From NCBI RefSeq assembly GCF_031846275.1, contig NZ_JAVRIB010000001.1, positions 186,001 through 250,000 on the forward strand: a DNA stretch of 64,000 nucleotides, read 5' to 3'. The position numbers and the translations under genes are program-made. How positions within the stretch are numbered: position 1 is the stretch's first letter; every line of letters starts with the position of its first letter. The stretch is from Spectribacter hydrogenoxidans (lineage in GTDB: Bacteria; Pseudomonadota; Gammaproteobacteria; Nevskiales; Salinisphaeraceae). This document shows, piece after piece, positions 25,181-34,646 of the stretch. The notes under the pieces are model-generated. The model was not told the DNA's origin. It saw only the letters and a program-made list of their open reading frames with translations, and did no database searches.

Positions 25181-27663
25181 GCGTCAGCCTCGGTTTCCAG
25201 CGTCTCGACCATGCGCGCCACCCGGTCACGCCAGGATTCGGTGCTGACCTGGCTGGCCACCCGCTCGGCCCATAGCGGAAACGCCATCGGCGTGAGCCGT
25301 TCACAGCGCACCAGACGGATCCGCTGAGCAGCCGCCGCCTCGAGCGAGCCGCGCAGCCGTGTAACTTCCAGCTCCCGGGCCATCACTTCCCGGCGCGCCT
25401 GATCCAGCAGCAGGTTGTCGGCATCGTATTCGCGCAGCACATCGAAGATCAGCCCGCTGGAGGCCTGCAGCTGACGGGTGCTCTTGTGCTGGCCCGGGTA
25501 GCCGGAGAACACCAACCCGGCCACCCGGGCGATGTCGCGGAATGCGCGCCGCGACAGTTCCGCGGCGTTCAGACACTGGTCGAGATCATCGAGCAGATTC
25601 GACGGGGACAGGGCGGCCTGCAGGTCCGCCGCGGTCAGATTGATCGCACTGCGCGTGACCAGTTCGAAGCCGTAGTCGTTCACGGAAAAGCGGAAACTGG
25701 CCGGATGCGCCCGGGCGATGCGCCACGCCGCCAGGGCGGACAGGCCCTCGTGGGCCAGCCGGCCGGCAAAGGGGTAGACGAACCAGTGGCGGCCCTCGCG
25801 GCTGGTGACGTGCTCCACCAAAAGTTCATCCGCCGCGGGCAGGGCCGACCAGCGCTGCTGCACCGCCAGCAGCGGCTGCAGCGCCTGCATTTCCGGCGCC
25901 TCGAAGCGACCCTGACGGGCTTCGTCGAGCAGGTCCCGGATGGCGTCGGCCAGGGTGCCGGAAATCGCCAGCCGGCCGCCGGCCCAGCGCGGCACGTCGC
26001 GCTTGCTCCGCCTGGCGGCTCGAACGTAGGCGGTCAGCTCCCTGACCCGCACCAGCTCCAGCAGCCGCCCGCCAAACAGGAAGACATCGCCAGGCTTGAG
26101 ACGGGCGATGAACCGTTCCTCGACATGCCCGAGCCGGCCGCCGCGCTGGAACCGCACCTGCATGGCGGCATCACTGCTGATGGTGCCCACGCTCATGCGA
26201 TGACGGGCGGCAATGTGCCGGTCCGGCACGCTCAGCCAGCCCTGTTCCTCCTGCACCCGGTGATACTGGGGATAGGCCCCCAGCGCCCGGCCGCCGCGGG
26301 TCACGAAGGCCAGCACCCAATCCCATTCGTGATCACCGAGGCCGGCGTACGCATGGGTCGCGGTGATTTCCGCCTTCAGCGCCGCGGCCGAAACGCCGCC
26401 GCCCAGCGCCCGCGTGACCACATGCTGGGCCAGCACATCCAGCGGCGCGATCAGCGGTTCGCGGCCCTCGATGCGCCCGGCCTCGGCCATGCGGCGGGCG
26501 GCGGCGATTTCCACCAGCTCGAACGCGTGGGTGGGCACGCACAGCACCCGGCTGGTGGCACCCGGCTGGTGGCCAGCGCGGCCGGCCCGTTGCAGCAGGC
26601 GCGCCACGCCCTTGGGGCTGCCGATCTGCAGCACCTGGTCCACCGGGGAGAAATCCACCCCCAGGTCAAGACTGCTGGTGGCCACCACGCAGCGCAGGGA
26701 ACCGGCTCGAAGGCGGGTTTCGACCTCGTCGCGCAGGCCGCGGTCCAGCGAACCATGATGCAGAGCCACTTGTTCCAGCCAGTCCGGCCGGGCCCGCAGA
26801 ATGGCCTGGTGCCAGAGTTCCGCCTGGGACCGGGTGTTGGTGAACAACAGGGTGGTATCGGCTACCTTCAGCGCCTCGATCACGGGCGCGACCAGCGAGG
26901 TGCCCAGATGTCCGGCCCAGGGAAACCGCGCCATCTCGGCCGGGCGCAGCGACTCGATGTCGGTGCGCTCGGGTATCGCCCCCGTCACCAGCCGGCCGGG
27001 TTGGCCCGGCCCCAGCAACACATCCCGCGCCCGCTCGAGGTTGGCCAGGGTGGCCGACAACCCCCAGGTGCGCAGCGTCGGCCGCAGCGACCGCAACCGG
27101 GCCAGGCAAAGTTCCAGCTGCACCCCGCGCTTGCCGCCAAGCAGTTCATGCCACTCGTCCACTACCATCGCGCGCAGATCCGCGAACAGACGATCGTGGT
27201 CGGCATAACTCAGCAGCAGGGACAGGCTTTCCGGCGTGGTCACCAGCACCGACGGCAGGCGTTTGCGCTGGCGGACCCGCACCGCACTGCCGGTATCCCC
27301 GGTGCGACGCTCCACCGTCCAGGGCAGACCGAGGTCGTCGATCGGCTGGCGCAGATTGGCCTCGGTATCCGCCGCCAGCGCCCGCAGCGGGGTGACCCAG
27401 AGCACCCGCAACGGCGGGGTGGCGGTGCACGGGCCAGCCAGCCATTCCAGCAAGGGCCCGAATAGAGCCGCCAGGGACTTGCCGGTTCCCGTCGGCGCAT
27501 GGATCAGGCCCGACTCCCCGGCCAGGTAGGCCTGCCAGGCCCGGCGCTGGAAATCGAAGATCGACCAGCCGCGGCCGGTGAACCAGGCCTCGACCCGGTC
27601 CAGCCCGGCCGGGCCTGGCTGGTCGTGGCCAGTCTGCTCGGCCGCGGGTTCAGCGCAGGGCAT
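25177..27663 (-). CDS. Ligase-associated DNA damage response DEXH-box helicase
   Basis: 828 aa, the Lhr-like length of this subfamily. Motif I is APTGTGKSLAALFG near residue 55, motif II is VVDEWHELLG (DExH), and motif III is LSATLAN. The second RecA domain has VATSSLDLGVDF and LQRAGRAGHQPG. A long C-terminal winged-helix and DUF4145-like region follows. It is thought to work with the ligase and nucleases in DNA break repair. It overlaps the small membrane-protein gene by 14 bp and pdeM by 4 bp. Confidence 0.93.
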   Translation of the reverse strand: MPCAEPAAEQTGHDQPGPAGLDRVEAWFTGRGWSIFDFQRRAWQAYLAGESGLIHAPTGTGKSLAALFGPLLEWLAGPCTATPPLRVLWVTPLRALAADTEANLRQPIDDLGLPWTVERRTGDTGSAVRVRQRKRLPSVLVTTPESLSLLLSYADHDRLFADLRAMVVDEWHELLGGKRGVQLELCLARLRSLRPTLRTWGLSATLANLERARDVLLGPGQPGRLVTGAIPERTDIESLRPAEMARFPWAGHLGTSLVAPVIEALKVADTTLLFTNTRSQAELWHQAILRARPDWLEQVALHHGSLDRGLRDEVETRLRAGSLRCVVATSSLDLGVDFSPVDQVLQIGSPKGVARLLQRAGRAGHQPGATSRVLCVPTHAFELVEIAAARRMAEAGRIEGREPLIAPLDVLAQHVVTRALGGGVSAAALKAEITATHAYAGLGDHEWDWVLAFVTRGGRALGAYPQYHRVQEEQGWLSVPDRHIAARHRMSVGTISSDAAMQVRFQRGGRLGHVEERFIARLKPGDVFLFGGRLLELVRVRELTAYVRAARRSKRDVPRWAGGRLAISGTLADAIRDLLDEARQGRFEAPEMQALQPLLAVQQRWSALPAADELLVEHVTSREGRHWFVYPFAGRLAHEGLSALAAWRIARAHPASFRFSVNDYGFELVTRSAINLTAADLQAALSPSNLLDDLDQCLNAAELSRRAFRDIARVAGLVFSGYPGQHKSTRQLQASSGLIFDVLREYDADNLLLDQARREVMARELEVTRLRGSLEAAAAQRIRLVRCERLTPMAFPLWAERVASQVSTESWRDRVARMVETLETEADA

Positions 27664-27919
27664 TGAACCGGGCCGCCATCCGCTGCCGCCAGGCCCGCGC
27701 CCGGGCGTGCACCCCCGGGAATTTCAGGCGCATCCAGGCCAGGCCGCGGCGCACGGTACGGGAATAGGGCGCCAGCAACACCAGCGAGATCAGCAGGAAC
27801 AACACCCCCTGCAGGATCGGCAGCACCAGCCCGAGAATGCCCAGCACGAACATGATCAGGCCCAAGCCGATGCGCAGGACGTCCTTCCAGGTGTAGTCGG
27901 CAACCGCTTTAACGCTCAC
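27650..27919 (-). CDS. Small PGPGW-like membrane protein inside the repair operon
   Basis: 89 aa from a GTG at 27919, inside the last codons of the ligase gene (11-bp overlap). One hydrophobic region of two adjacent helices (IGLGLIMFVLGILGLVLPILQG and LFLLISLVLLAPYS) is followed by a basic tail rich in Arg (RRGLAWMRLKF, RARAWRQR). It resembles small PGPGW-type transmembrane proteins. Role unknown; it is translationally coupled to ligase and helicase, so loss of ligase frame could affect it. Confidence 0.7.
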   Translation of the reverse strand: MSVKAVADYTWKDVLRIGLGLIMFVLGILGLVLPILQGVLFLLISLVLLAPYSRTVRRGLAWMRLKFPGVHARARAWRQRMAARFNALR

Positions 27920-29527
27920 GGGGGAGTAACTCCTTGACCTGTTGCAGGGTATCGGCGTCGGCAATCGACAGGTCCCGGCGCCAGCGGGCAATCCGGGGAA
28001 AACGCACGGCGATGCCGGACTTGTGGCGCGCCGAGGGCTGGATGCCTTCGAACGCCAGTTCGAAGACTTGTTCCGCCTGCACCGACCGCACCGGCCCGAA
28101 CCGCTCCAGCGTATGGGTGCGCAGCCAGCGGTCCAGTTCCAGGATTTCGGCGTCGGTGAGCCCGGAGTAGGCCTTGGCGAACGGCACCAGGCTGTCACCG
28201 TCACGCAGGCCGAACGTGTAGTCGGTCAGCAGGTTGGAGCGCCGCCCGTGGCCCGGCTGGGCGTAAAGCAGCACCGCATCGACGGTGTACGGGTCGACCT
28301 TCCACTTCCACCAGTCGCCGCGCGTTCGTCCCACGCGATAGGGGGAGCCCAGCCGCTTGAGCATGAACCCCTCGGTACCGCGCGCTCGCGCGATTCCTCT
28401 CGCAGCACCTCCAGCGGCGTCCAGTCCGCGGCCGTGACCGGCGCCGACATGCCGATGGCCGGTCCCGATCCGCCCAGCAACCGGTGCAATCGGTCCCGTC
28501 GGTCCTCCAGCGCCCGGGGGCGGATATCCTTACCGTCCTGTTCCAGCAGATCATAGGCCATGAGCCGGACCGGCGCCTCGGCCTGCAGCCGCGCCGAGGG
28601 CTTGAGGCGGCCGATGCGCTGCTGCAAGGTCGCGAACGGCAACGGTCCGGGGGCGTCCTCGGCCCAGGCTAGGATCTCGCCATCCAGCACCACCCCGTCG
28701 GGCAGCGCCGCGGCCTCCGCCTCGATCTCGGGAAAGCGCCCGGCCATTAACTCCTCGCCCCGCGACCAGATGTGGCATTCGCCCCGGCGGCGTATCAGCT
28801 GGGCGCGGATCCCGTCCCATTTCCACTCCACCAGCCAGGCGGACAACGGCCCCAGGTCGGCCACGGCTTCGCCCGGCGCCTGCTCGACCGGCGAGGCCAG
28901 AAAGAACGGGTAGGGCCGGGCCGCGTGCTCGCCGTGGTCCGCCGGGTCCACCAGCTGCTCGAAGAAGCGGGCGCTGGGCTGCCACTGACCCATCAGCCGG
29001 TGCGCCAGCACCGCGGGCTCCAGCTGCGCCTGCTCGGCCAGGGCCCGGGTCATCAGGCGTCGCGACACCCCGACGCGAAACGCCCCGGTCAGCAGCTTGT
29101 TGAGCACGAAGCGCCCCTCCAACGGCAGGCTGCGCCACCAGCCGGTGACCGCTCGGCGCTGATCGGTCTCCCCGGCCTGGCGCAGGGGCAGAATGTCGTC
29201 CTCCACCCAGCGGTGAAGGGGACGCTCCAGTCCGCTGTCGGTGGTGTCAACCGCATCCAGCAACAGACTGACCGTTTCCGCCAGATCGCCCACGGCCGAA
29301 TAGGTTTCCTCCACCAGCCACAGCGGCATGTCCACCTCGTCCGCACACCATTCCCGCAGCCGGGCGGTGGGAATCAGGCGCTTGAGCCGCCGGCCGGCCA
29401 GAAAATGCACCGCCCAGGCGGCATCGGCGGGCGGTGCCGCAGCGAAATAGTCGCGCATGGCGGCGATCTTTTCGCTGGTGGCGGTGGTGGCGTCCAGGCG
29501 GGTGTAGAGATTGGTGAAGCGGCGCAT
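27909..29527 (-). CDS. ATP-dependent DNA ligase, frameshifted near the C-terminus
   Basis: The first frame (29527 to about 28380) encodes some 380 residues: an N-terminal DNA-binding domain, the adenylation motif with catalytic Lys in WKWDGIRAQLI, then RGEELMAGRFPE, GVVLDGEILAW, and LMAYDLLEQDGKDIRP. At a GCGCGC-rich spot (28378-28390) the frame breaks. The OB-fold part resumes in another frame with TEGFMLKRLGSPYRVGR and WWKWKVDP, and runs to 27909. One missing base (or two extra) explains it, so it may be a sequencing error in the GC repeat, a real mutation, or programmed slippage. Intact length would be about 540 aa. It is the ligase of the ligase-associated DNA damage response cluster. Confidence 0.88.
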
Positions 29528-29603
29528 CGACTAACCCATGTCGGGCATGAAACCAACCCGCGCCAGCCCTGAAGAGAACCGAAGATTTCGCCCTTCCGGG
29601 CGA

Positions 29604-30087
29604 GTCTCTTTTCTTTGCGTCGCCAAAGAAAAGAGACAAAAAGAAAGGCGACCCGGATCGCTTGCCCCCCGGTCAGCGCGACAGCGCTGACCGGGGGATT
29701 CCCGCCCGACCGCCGGGGCATGAATCGGGCCGTGCCGACAGGACGTCGTGTCCTGAACGGCACTAAACGGGCCATCCGTGGCCCGTTTACCCGATGCCCC
29801 GCCGGCCGGTCGGCAAGCGCTAACGGGAGGGAAGAAGCAGTCACACCCGGATTTGGTAGCTCTTAATTCCCCGTCGGGACGAGCCGAGCACTGCAGGGCG
29901 GCGAGGTTCCCGGCCCGTAGGGGCGCGCCCAGGACGGGCGCGCGGTTTTCGCCGGCACACGGAGGTGCCGTCGAAACACCCCCTCGCCGACCGAAGCGCA
30001 CAGGGCATCCCGCCCCGAACCCCGTTCGGGGCGGGACTCGCCCGCCGGAAGCGTTTCTTTGGTGACTTTCTTGTCGCCACAAGAAAG
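29604..30087. repeat. Tract of perfect palindromes (extragenic repeat region)
   Basis: The 643-bp gap 29528-30170 holds no supportable gene. It has at least five perfect hairpins: 29604-29637 (13-bp arms, GTCTCTTTTCTTT), 29666-29697 (14-bp arms, CCCCCGGTCAGCGC), 29765-29788 (9-bp arms, AAACGGGCC), 30009-30035 (12-bp arms, CCCGCCCCGAAC) and 30066-30087 (9-bp arms, CTTTCTTGT). The outer two carry similar CTTTCTT/AAGAAAG arms. Open frames across it are incidental. It may be a composite of REP/MITE-like elements. Confidence 0.7.
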
Positions 30088-30170
30088 ACACCCAGCCACG
30101 CGTCAGCGGGGGTGGAACTCTTCCATCCCCACACGCGAACCAAACGCGATTGACGGATACCAATCCGAAT

Positions 30171-31163
30171 TCAGACATCCGTCGCGCCATCTCCGAAAAA
30201 CGTCTCCAACGAATCCGCCTCCCAGCCCCGCTCCCGCAGGTATCGCACCAGCACATCGGTGCGCCCGTGGGTGGCGAGCACGCGGCGGGCGCCGGTTTCC
30301 TCGATGGTGCGGATCAGACCCGGCCAGTCGACGTGATCGGACAACACGAAGCCGCGGTCGTAGCCGCGCCGGCGGCGGTTGCCGCGTATTCGCATCCAGC
30401 CCGAGGCAAAGCCGGCGGAATGGCGCGGAAACCGGCGCATCCAGGCGGATCCGGCGGCGGACGGCGGCGCCAGCACCAGCGCCTGCGAGAAATCCTCGCC
30501 CTTGAGGCGGCGCCCCACCGGTTCCGTGGGCAACATGGCGATACCGGCCTCGCGGTAACACTCGGTCAGCGGCGTCAGGGCGCCGTGCACAAACGCGGTT
30601 TCCTGCGTATAGGCCATCAACGCCGCCAGCAGGCGCTGCGCCTTGCCCAGGGCATAACAGAACAGCACAGTGGTCTTGCCCGCCGCGGCGTTGGCCTGCC
30701 ACCAGCGATGGATGTCGCTGGCAACGGCCGCCGCCGGTTGCCAGCGATACGCTGGCAGGGCAAACGTGGCCTCGGTGATGAATGTGTCGCAGGGCACCAC
30801 CTCGAAGTCCGCGCAGGTGGGGTCGGCATCGCGCTTGTAATCACCCGACACCACCCAGACACCGTCATCCCCGGCCACGCGGATCTGGGCTGAGCCCAGA
30901 ATATGTCCGGCCGGATGCAGCGACACCTCGACACCGCCGAACGGGCGTATTTCACCATAGGCCATCGGCTCCAGCGCGATCTCCCTCCCCAGCCGATGAC
31001 GCAGCAGCGACTCGCCCGCCGACGCCGCCCAGTACTGTCCGTGGCCAAGCCGGGCATGGTCGGCGTGGGCGTGGGTGATCAGGGCGCGGGGCACCGGTCG
31101 CCAGGGGTCGATATGAAAATCCCCGGCGCGACAATAGAGACCTTTGTCGGTCAGCTCGATCAT
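30171..31163 (-). CDS. Ligase-associated DNA damage response exonuclease (metallo-beta-lactamase fold)
   Basis: 330 aa with the beta-CASP/MBL zinc motif ITHAHADHARLG near residue 30. It also has SLHPAGHILGSAQIRV, VVSGDYKRDADPTCADFE, ITEATFALP, and a C-terminal VLSDHVDWPGL and VLATHGRTDVLVRYL. This is the exonuclease member of the four-gene ligase-associated repair set, homologous to SNM1-type nucleases. It is the first gene of the cluster, followed by the palindrome tract before the ligase. Confidence 0.92.
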   Translation of the reverse strand: MIELTDKGLYCRAGDFHIDPWRPVPRALITHAHADHARLGHGQYWAASAGESLLRHRLGREIALEPMAYGEIRPFGGVEVSLHPAGHILGSAQIRVAGDDGVWVVSGDYKRDADPTCADFEVVPCDTFITEATFALPAYRWQPAAAVASDIHRWWQANAAAGKTTVLFCYALGKAQRLLAALMAYTQETAFVHGALTPLTECYREAGIAMLPTEPVGRRLKGEDFSQALVLAPPSAAGSAWMRRFPRHSAGFASGWMRIRGNRRRRGYDRGFVLSDHVDWPGLIRTIEETGARRVLATHGRTDVLVRYLRERGWEADSLETFFGDGATDV

Positions 31164-31273
31164 CCGTATTCCGTCACTTCGGGAACCAACGCAGTGCAGC
31201 CACAGACGGATGCGACATGCAACTGCCGCCCCGTTTCGGTAGGGTAGGTAGGTAACCGATAGTGGGGGAGAGC

Positions 31274-32635
31274 ATGAAACGTTTCATGATCGCCGCGCTT
31301 GCCGCGACCGCGGTGACGACGCCGGCATGGGGGGACAATGGCGACGTCGAACAGTTGAAAGAGGAACTCAAGCGCCTGCAAATGCAGTTGAAAAGTCTGG
31401 AAAAACGCCTGGAACAGGCCGAATCCTCGTCGGACGAGGCCAGCGCCACCGCCAAGGCCGCCGCTGACAAGGCGGATACGGCCAGCGAGCGGGCCACTGT
31501 GGCACAGAATGACGCCGCGGATGCCAAGCCGGACATCCATGTCGGCGGCGCCCTGCGCTTCCAGTTTCAGCGTCGCGGCAGCAATGCCAATGATCGCGCC
31601 ACGGGCGGCGAGATCGACATCGACACGTTTCGCATCAATCTCGACGGCGAGATCAGCAATATCATCTTTTCGGCGGAGTATCGGTTCTATCCGACGTTCG
31701 GCAATTCGCACTTCATTCACCACGGCTGGCTGGGCTACGACTTCAGTGACGAGTGGCGCGGCCAGCTCGGCATCATGCAGGTGCCGTTCGGCATCCAGCC
31801 GTACGCATCCAACAATTTCTTCTTCTCGTCGAACTACTACCTCGGCTTGGAAGACGACTACGACATGGGCGTGAATTTCATCTACAACAGCGGCTCCCAT
31901 AATTTGCAACTGGCGTTCTTCAAGAACGACGAATACGCCGAGATTTTCGATGACAATCGCTTCAAGCGCTATTCATACGACCCGCTCAACGTCAGCGATG
32001 GCACCAACAAGGAGGCCATCGAAGAAGCCAACACCGGCAATATCCGCTACGCCTACCGGGCGGTTCACGCGGAGAACGCGGCCAGCGAATTCGGCGTGTC
32101 ACTGCAAGGCGGGCAGATCTACAACAGCGCCATCAACGAGGATGGCGGGGATCACTGGGCGGCCGCCGGCCATCTCCATGGCAACTACGGGCCGTGGAAT
32201 CTGATGCTCCAGCTGACGAAATACGCGATCAATCCGGAGGCGTCGCCCGGTTTCGACACCGAGATCATCGGCACCGGCGCCTACTCGTTCGAGTACACCA
32301 TGCCGGCCGAGGCCTGGACCTATCTCGCCAACCTAGCCTACACGCAGAACGTCAGCATCGGCCCGATCTCGGCACTGAAGTACTACAACGATTTCACCTA
32401 CGTCGACAAGGAAGATCCGCGGCTCGAGGAAACCATTCAGAACGTGACCGGCATGAGCATTGCTGCCGGCGCCTTCTTTACCTACGTGGACTTCGTTCTC
32501 GCCAAGAACCAGCCGTTCACCACGCCGTACATCAGCAGCGGCGGTTTCGGCGGCGCCCAGTTGACCGATCTCGGGTCCGCTGCCGCCAATAAATGGGATA
32601 CGCGCTTCAATATCAACGTGGGTTACTACTTCTGA
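31274..32635 (+). CDS. Outer membrane porin with N-terminal coiled coil
   Basis: 453 aa from the ATG at 31274, with GGGGGAG just upstream. A signal peptide ends TTPAWG. A coiled coil of about 60 residues (VEQLKEELKRLQMQLKSLEKRLEQAE, then Ala/Lys/Asp repeats) would reach the peptidoglycan as a periplasmic stalk. A beta-barrel of phosphate-porin/OprP-O-like appearance follows (IHVGGALRFQFQRRG, EIDIDTFRINLDGEI, HHGWLGYDFSDEWRGQLGIMQVPFG) and ends in the terminal strand NINVGYYF with C-terminal Phe. Substrate unknown. It precedes the betaine genes but has its own downstream hairpins. Confidence 0.85.
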   Translation: MKRFMIAALAATAVTTPAWGDNGDVEQLKEELKRLQMQLKSLEKRLEQAESSSDEASATAKAAADKADTASERATVAQNDAADAKPDIHVGGALRFQFQRRGSNANDRATGGEIDIDTFRINLDGEISNIIFSAEYRFYPTFGNSHFIHHGWLGYDFSDEWRGQLGIMQVPFGIQPYASNNFFFSSNYYLGLEDDYDMGVNFIYNSGSHNLQLAFFKNDEYAEIFDDNRFKRYSYDPLNVSDGTNKEAIEEANTGNIRYAYRAVHAENAASEFGVSLQGGQIYNSAINEDGGDHWAAAGHLHGNYGPWNLMLQLTKYAINPEASPGFDTEIIGTGAYSFEYTMPAEAWTYLANLAYTQNVSIGPISALKYYNDFTYVDKEDPRLEETIQNVTGMSIAAGAFFTYVDFVLAKNQPFTTPYISSGGFGGAQLTDLGSAAANKWDTRFNINVGYYF

Positions 32636-32642
32636 CACCAAT

Positions 32643-32701
32643 CCGGGAAAGACGGAGAGGCTTTCCCGGCAGTCAAGGCGAAAACGCGGTATCGCCTTGA
32701 C
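32643..32701 (+). other. Two tandem hairpins after the porin gene
   Basis: CCGGGAAAG / CTTTCCCGG and GTCAAGGCG / CGCCTTGAC, each a perfect 9-bp stem, lie directly after the porin stop. No U-tract follows, so they may protect the 3' end or aid Rho-dependent termination. The rest of the 300-bp gap before the methyltransferase shows only the CGATCG inverted repeat. Confidence 0.5.
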
Positions 32702-32872
32702 GCCGGCCCGGGCACGACGATGTGCGCGAGACGGCGGCAAGCGGGACACCGCGGGCAGGTTGCGACCGGCACATCGGGTCATGCAGCCGCCAAGGGAACC
32801 CGGGCCGGAGTGGCCCGGTCACCCTCCCGGCGCGTTCACGCGCGCCACCGGACTATTATCACTAAAAGCAAA

Positions 32873-32888
32873 CGATCGATCACGATCG
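32873..32888. promoter_or_regulatory. Inverted repeat before the betaine synthesis genes
   Basis: CGATCG-atca-CGATCG, 48 bp before the methyltransferase start, just after the AT-rich CTATTATCACTAAAAG. It could be an operator for osmotic control; no regulator can be named. Confidence 0.3.
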
Positions 32889-32935
32889 ACGGACGGGAGG
32901 GCCAAATTTCACGGCAACTCTGGGACATTATCGAT

Positions 32936-33790
32936 ATGGGCAACGAGCAGAACGTGGCCACCATGGCCAACCAGGAACAGGAATTCGGCGAGGAGCCGCT
33001 CGAGGTTCGCGAAAGCGGCCACTATCAGGACGAGTACATCAAGGGCTTTGCCGAGCGCTGGGATGACCTGATCGACTGGGACGGACGCGCTGCCAGCGAG
33101 GGCGATTTCTTCATCGACGTCCTGCGTCAGCATGGCGCCAAGCACGTCCTGGACGTGGCGGCCGGCACCGGCTTCCACTCGGTGCGGCTCCAGGAAGCCG
33201 GTTTCGACGTGGTGAGCGTGGACGGCAGCCCCAACATGCTGGCCAAGGCCTTCGCCAATGGCCGCAAGCGGGGCATGATCCTGCGCACCGTGCACAGCGA
33301 CTGGCGCTGGCTGAGCCGCGATATCGTCGGCCGCTACGATGCCATCATCTGTCTTGGCAACTCGTTCACGCATCTGTTTGATGAAAACCAGCGTCATCGC
33401 GTGCTGGCCGAGTTCTACTCGGTGCTGGCGCACGACGGCATCCTGATCCTCGACCAGCGCAACTACGATGCCCTGCTGGACAATCAGGGCGATGGCCCCA
33501 GCCACCAGTACTATTACTGCGGCGACGACGTGAAGGCCGAGCCCGAGCACGTGGACGAGGGTCTGGCACGCTTCCGCTATACCTTTGCCGACGGTTCGGT
33601 ATTTCACCTGAACATGTTCCCGCTGCGCCGGGACTATGTGCGCGGCCTGATGCGCGAGGCCGGTTTCCAGCAGATCGACACCTACGGGGATTTCCAGGAG
33701 TCGTACAAGCATTACGACCCGGATTTCTTCATCCACGTCGCGCAGAAGGCATGGACCGAAGACGAGGAGGACCAAGATGGCGGCCAGTGA
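32936..33790 (+). CDS. Glycine/sarcosine N-methyltransferase (GSMT)
   Basis: 284 aa from the ATG at 32936. The N-terminus of known GSMTs aligns better to the ATG at 32963 (MANQEQEFGE), so that start is equally possible. SAM-binding motif I is LDVAAGTGFHSVRL. Family-specific stretches are ERWDDLIDWDGRA, RTVHSDWRWL, ICLGNSFTHLFDE and the aromatic tail GDFQESYKHYDPDFFIHV. They match by recall the Halorhodospira/Ectothiorhodospira enzyme that methylates glycine to sarcosine and dimethylglycine in the cytoplasm. It overlaps the next methyltransferase by 14 bp. This de novo betaine pathway is a halophile trait. Confidence 0.92.
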   Translation: MGNEQNVATMANQEQEFGEEPLEVRESGHYQDEYIKGFAERWDDLIDWDGRAASEGDFFIDVLRQHGAKHVLDVAAGTGFHSVRLQEAGFDVVSVDGSPNMLAKAFANGRKRGMILRTVHSDWRWLSRDIVGRYDAIICLGNSFTHLFDENQRHRVLAEFYSVLAHDGILILDQRNYDALLDNQGDGPSHQYYYCGDDVKAEPEHVDEGLARFRYTFADGSVFHLNMFPLRRDYVRGLMREAGFQQIDTYGDFQESYKHYDPDFFIHVAQKAWTEDEEDQDGGQ

Positions 33791-34616
33791 ATATTCCGAG
33801 GTCGTTCAGACCGCGCGCAGTTACTACAACAGCGACGACGCCGACACCTTCTACTACACGGTGTGGGGCGGTGAGGACATCCACATCGGTCTGTACCAGG
33901 ACGAGGTGGAACCCATCCGCGATGCCAGCCGCCGCACGGTGGCCGCCATGGCCGACCGGCTTTCGGCCACCGCCGACAGCCGGGCGATCGACCTGGGCGG
34001 TGCCTATGGCGGCTCACCCCGCTACGTGGCCGCCAAGTTCGGCTGCCACGTGGTGTCGCTGAACCTGTCCGAAGTACAGAACCAGCGCGCGCGTCAGCAG
34101 AACGCCGATGCCGGCCTGAGTGACCAGGTGACCGTGGTCGACGGCAATTTCGAGAGCATCCCCTACGAGGACAACTCGTTCGACATTGCCTGGTCGCAGG
34201 ACTCGTTCCTGCACAGCGGCAACCGCGACAAGGTGATGGAAGAGATCAAGCGCGTGCTCAAACCGGGCGGCGAACTGATCTTCACAGATCCGATGGAAAC
34301 CGAGAACGCCACCCGCGACCAGCTGCAACCGGTGCTCGACCGCATCCAGCTGGAAAGCATGGGCTCACCGCAGTTCTACGAGCGCAAACTGGGCGAACTC
34401 GGCTTCGAGAAGGTGGCATTCGAGGACCATTCCGAGCAGCTGCCGCGCCACTACGGGCGGGTCAAGCAGGAACTCGAGTCCCGCTACGACGAGTTGCTGG
34501 GCACCATCAGCCAGACCTATCTCGACAACATGATCACCGGGCTGGGCCACTGGGTGGACAACGGTCGCGCTGGCAATCTCTGCTGGGGCATCTTCCACTT
34601 TCGGCTTCCGGGTTAA
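33777..34616 (+). CDS. Sarcosine/dimethylglycine N-methyltransferase (SDMT)
   Basis: 279 aa. Motif I is AIDLGGAYGGSPRYVA; the hallmark N-terminus YYNSDDADTFYYTVWGGEDIHIG and the FDIAWSQDSFLHSGNR segment identify the SDMT branch. It converts sarcosine and dimethylglycine to glycine betaine with SAM. Its start lies inside the GSMT gene, and the two act in sequence. SAH released by three methylations per betaine must be recycled. Confidence 0.93.
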   Translation: MAASEYSEVVQTARSYYNSDDADTFYYTVWGGEDIHIGLYQDEVEPIRDASRRTVAAMADRLSATADSRAIDLGGAYGGSPRYVAAKFGCHVVSLNLSEVQNQRARQQNADAGLSDQVTVVDGNFESIPYEDNSFDIAWSQDSFLHSGNRDKVMEEIKRVLKPGGELIFTDPMETENATRDQLQPVLDRIQLESMGSPQFYERKLGELGFEKVAFEDHSEQLPRHYGRVKQELESRYDELLGTISQTYLDNMITGLGHWVDNGRAGNLCWGIFHFRLPG

Positions 34617-34646
34617 TCAGGACAATCGGGGGCGCCATTGGCTACC

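Noticed and set aside
25486..27465. 659-codon plus-strand open frame
   Set aside because: It is antisense to the DEXH helicase, which has all motifs. The peptide is Gln/Arg/Gly-rich and low in complexity.
29531..30256. Open frames across the palindrome tract between ligase and exonuclease
   Set aside because: Composition is Arg/Pro/Gly-biased and the frames simply cross inverted repeats on both strands. No start or family is supportable.
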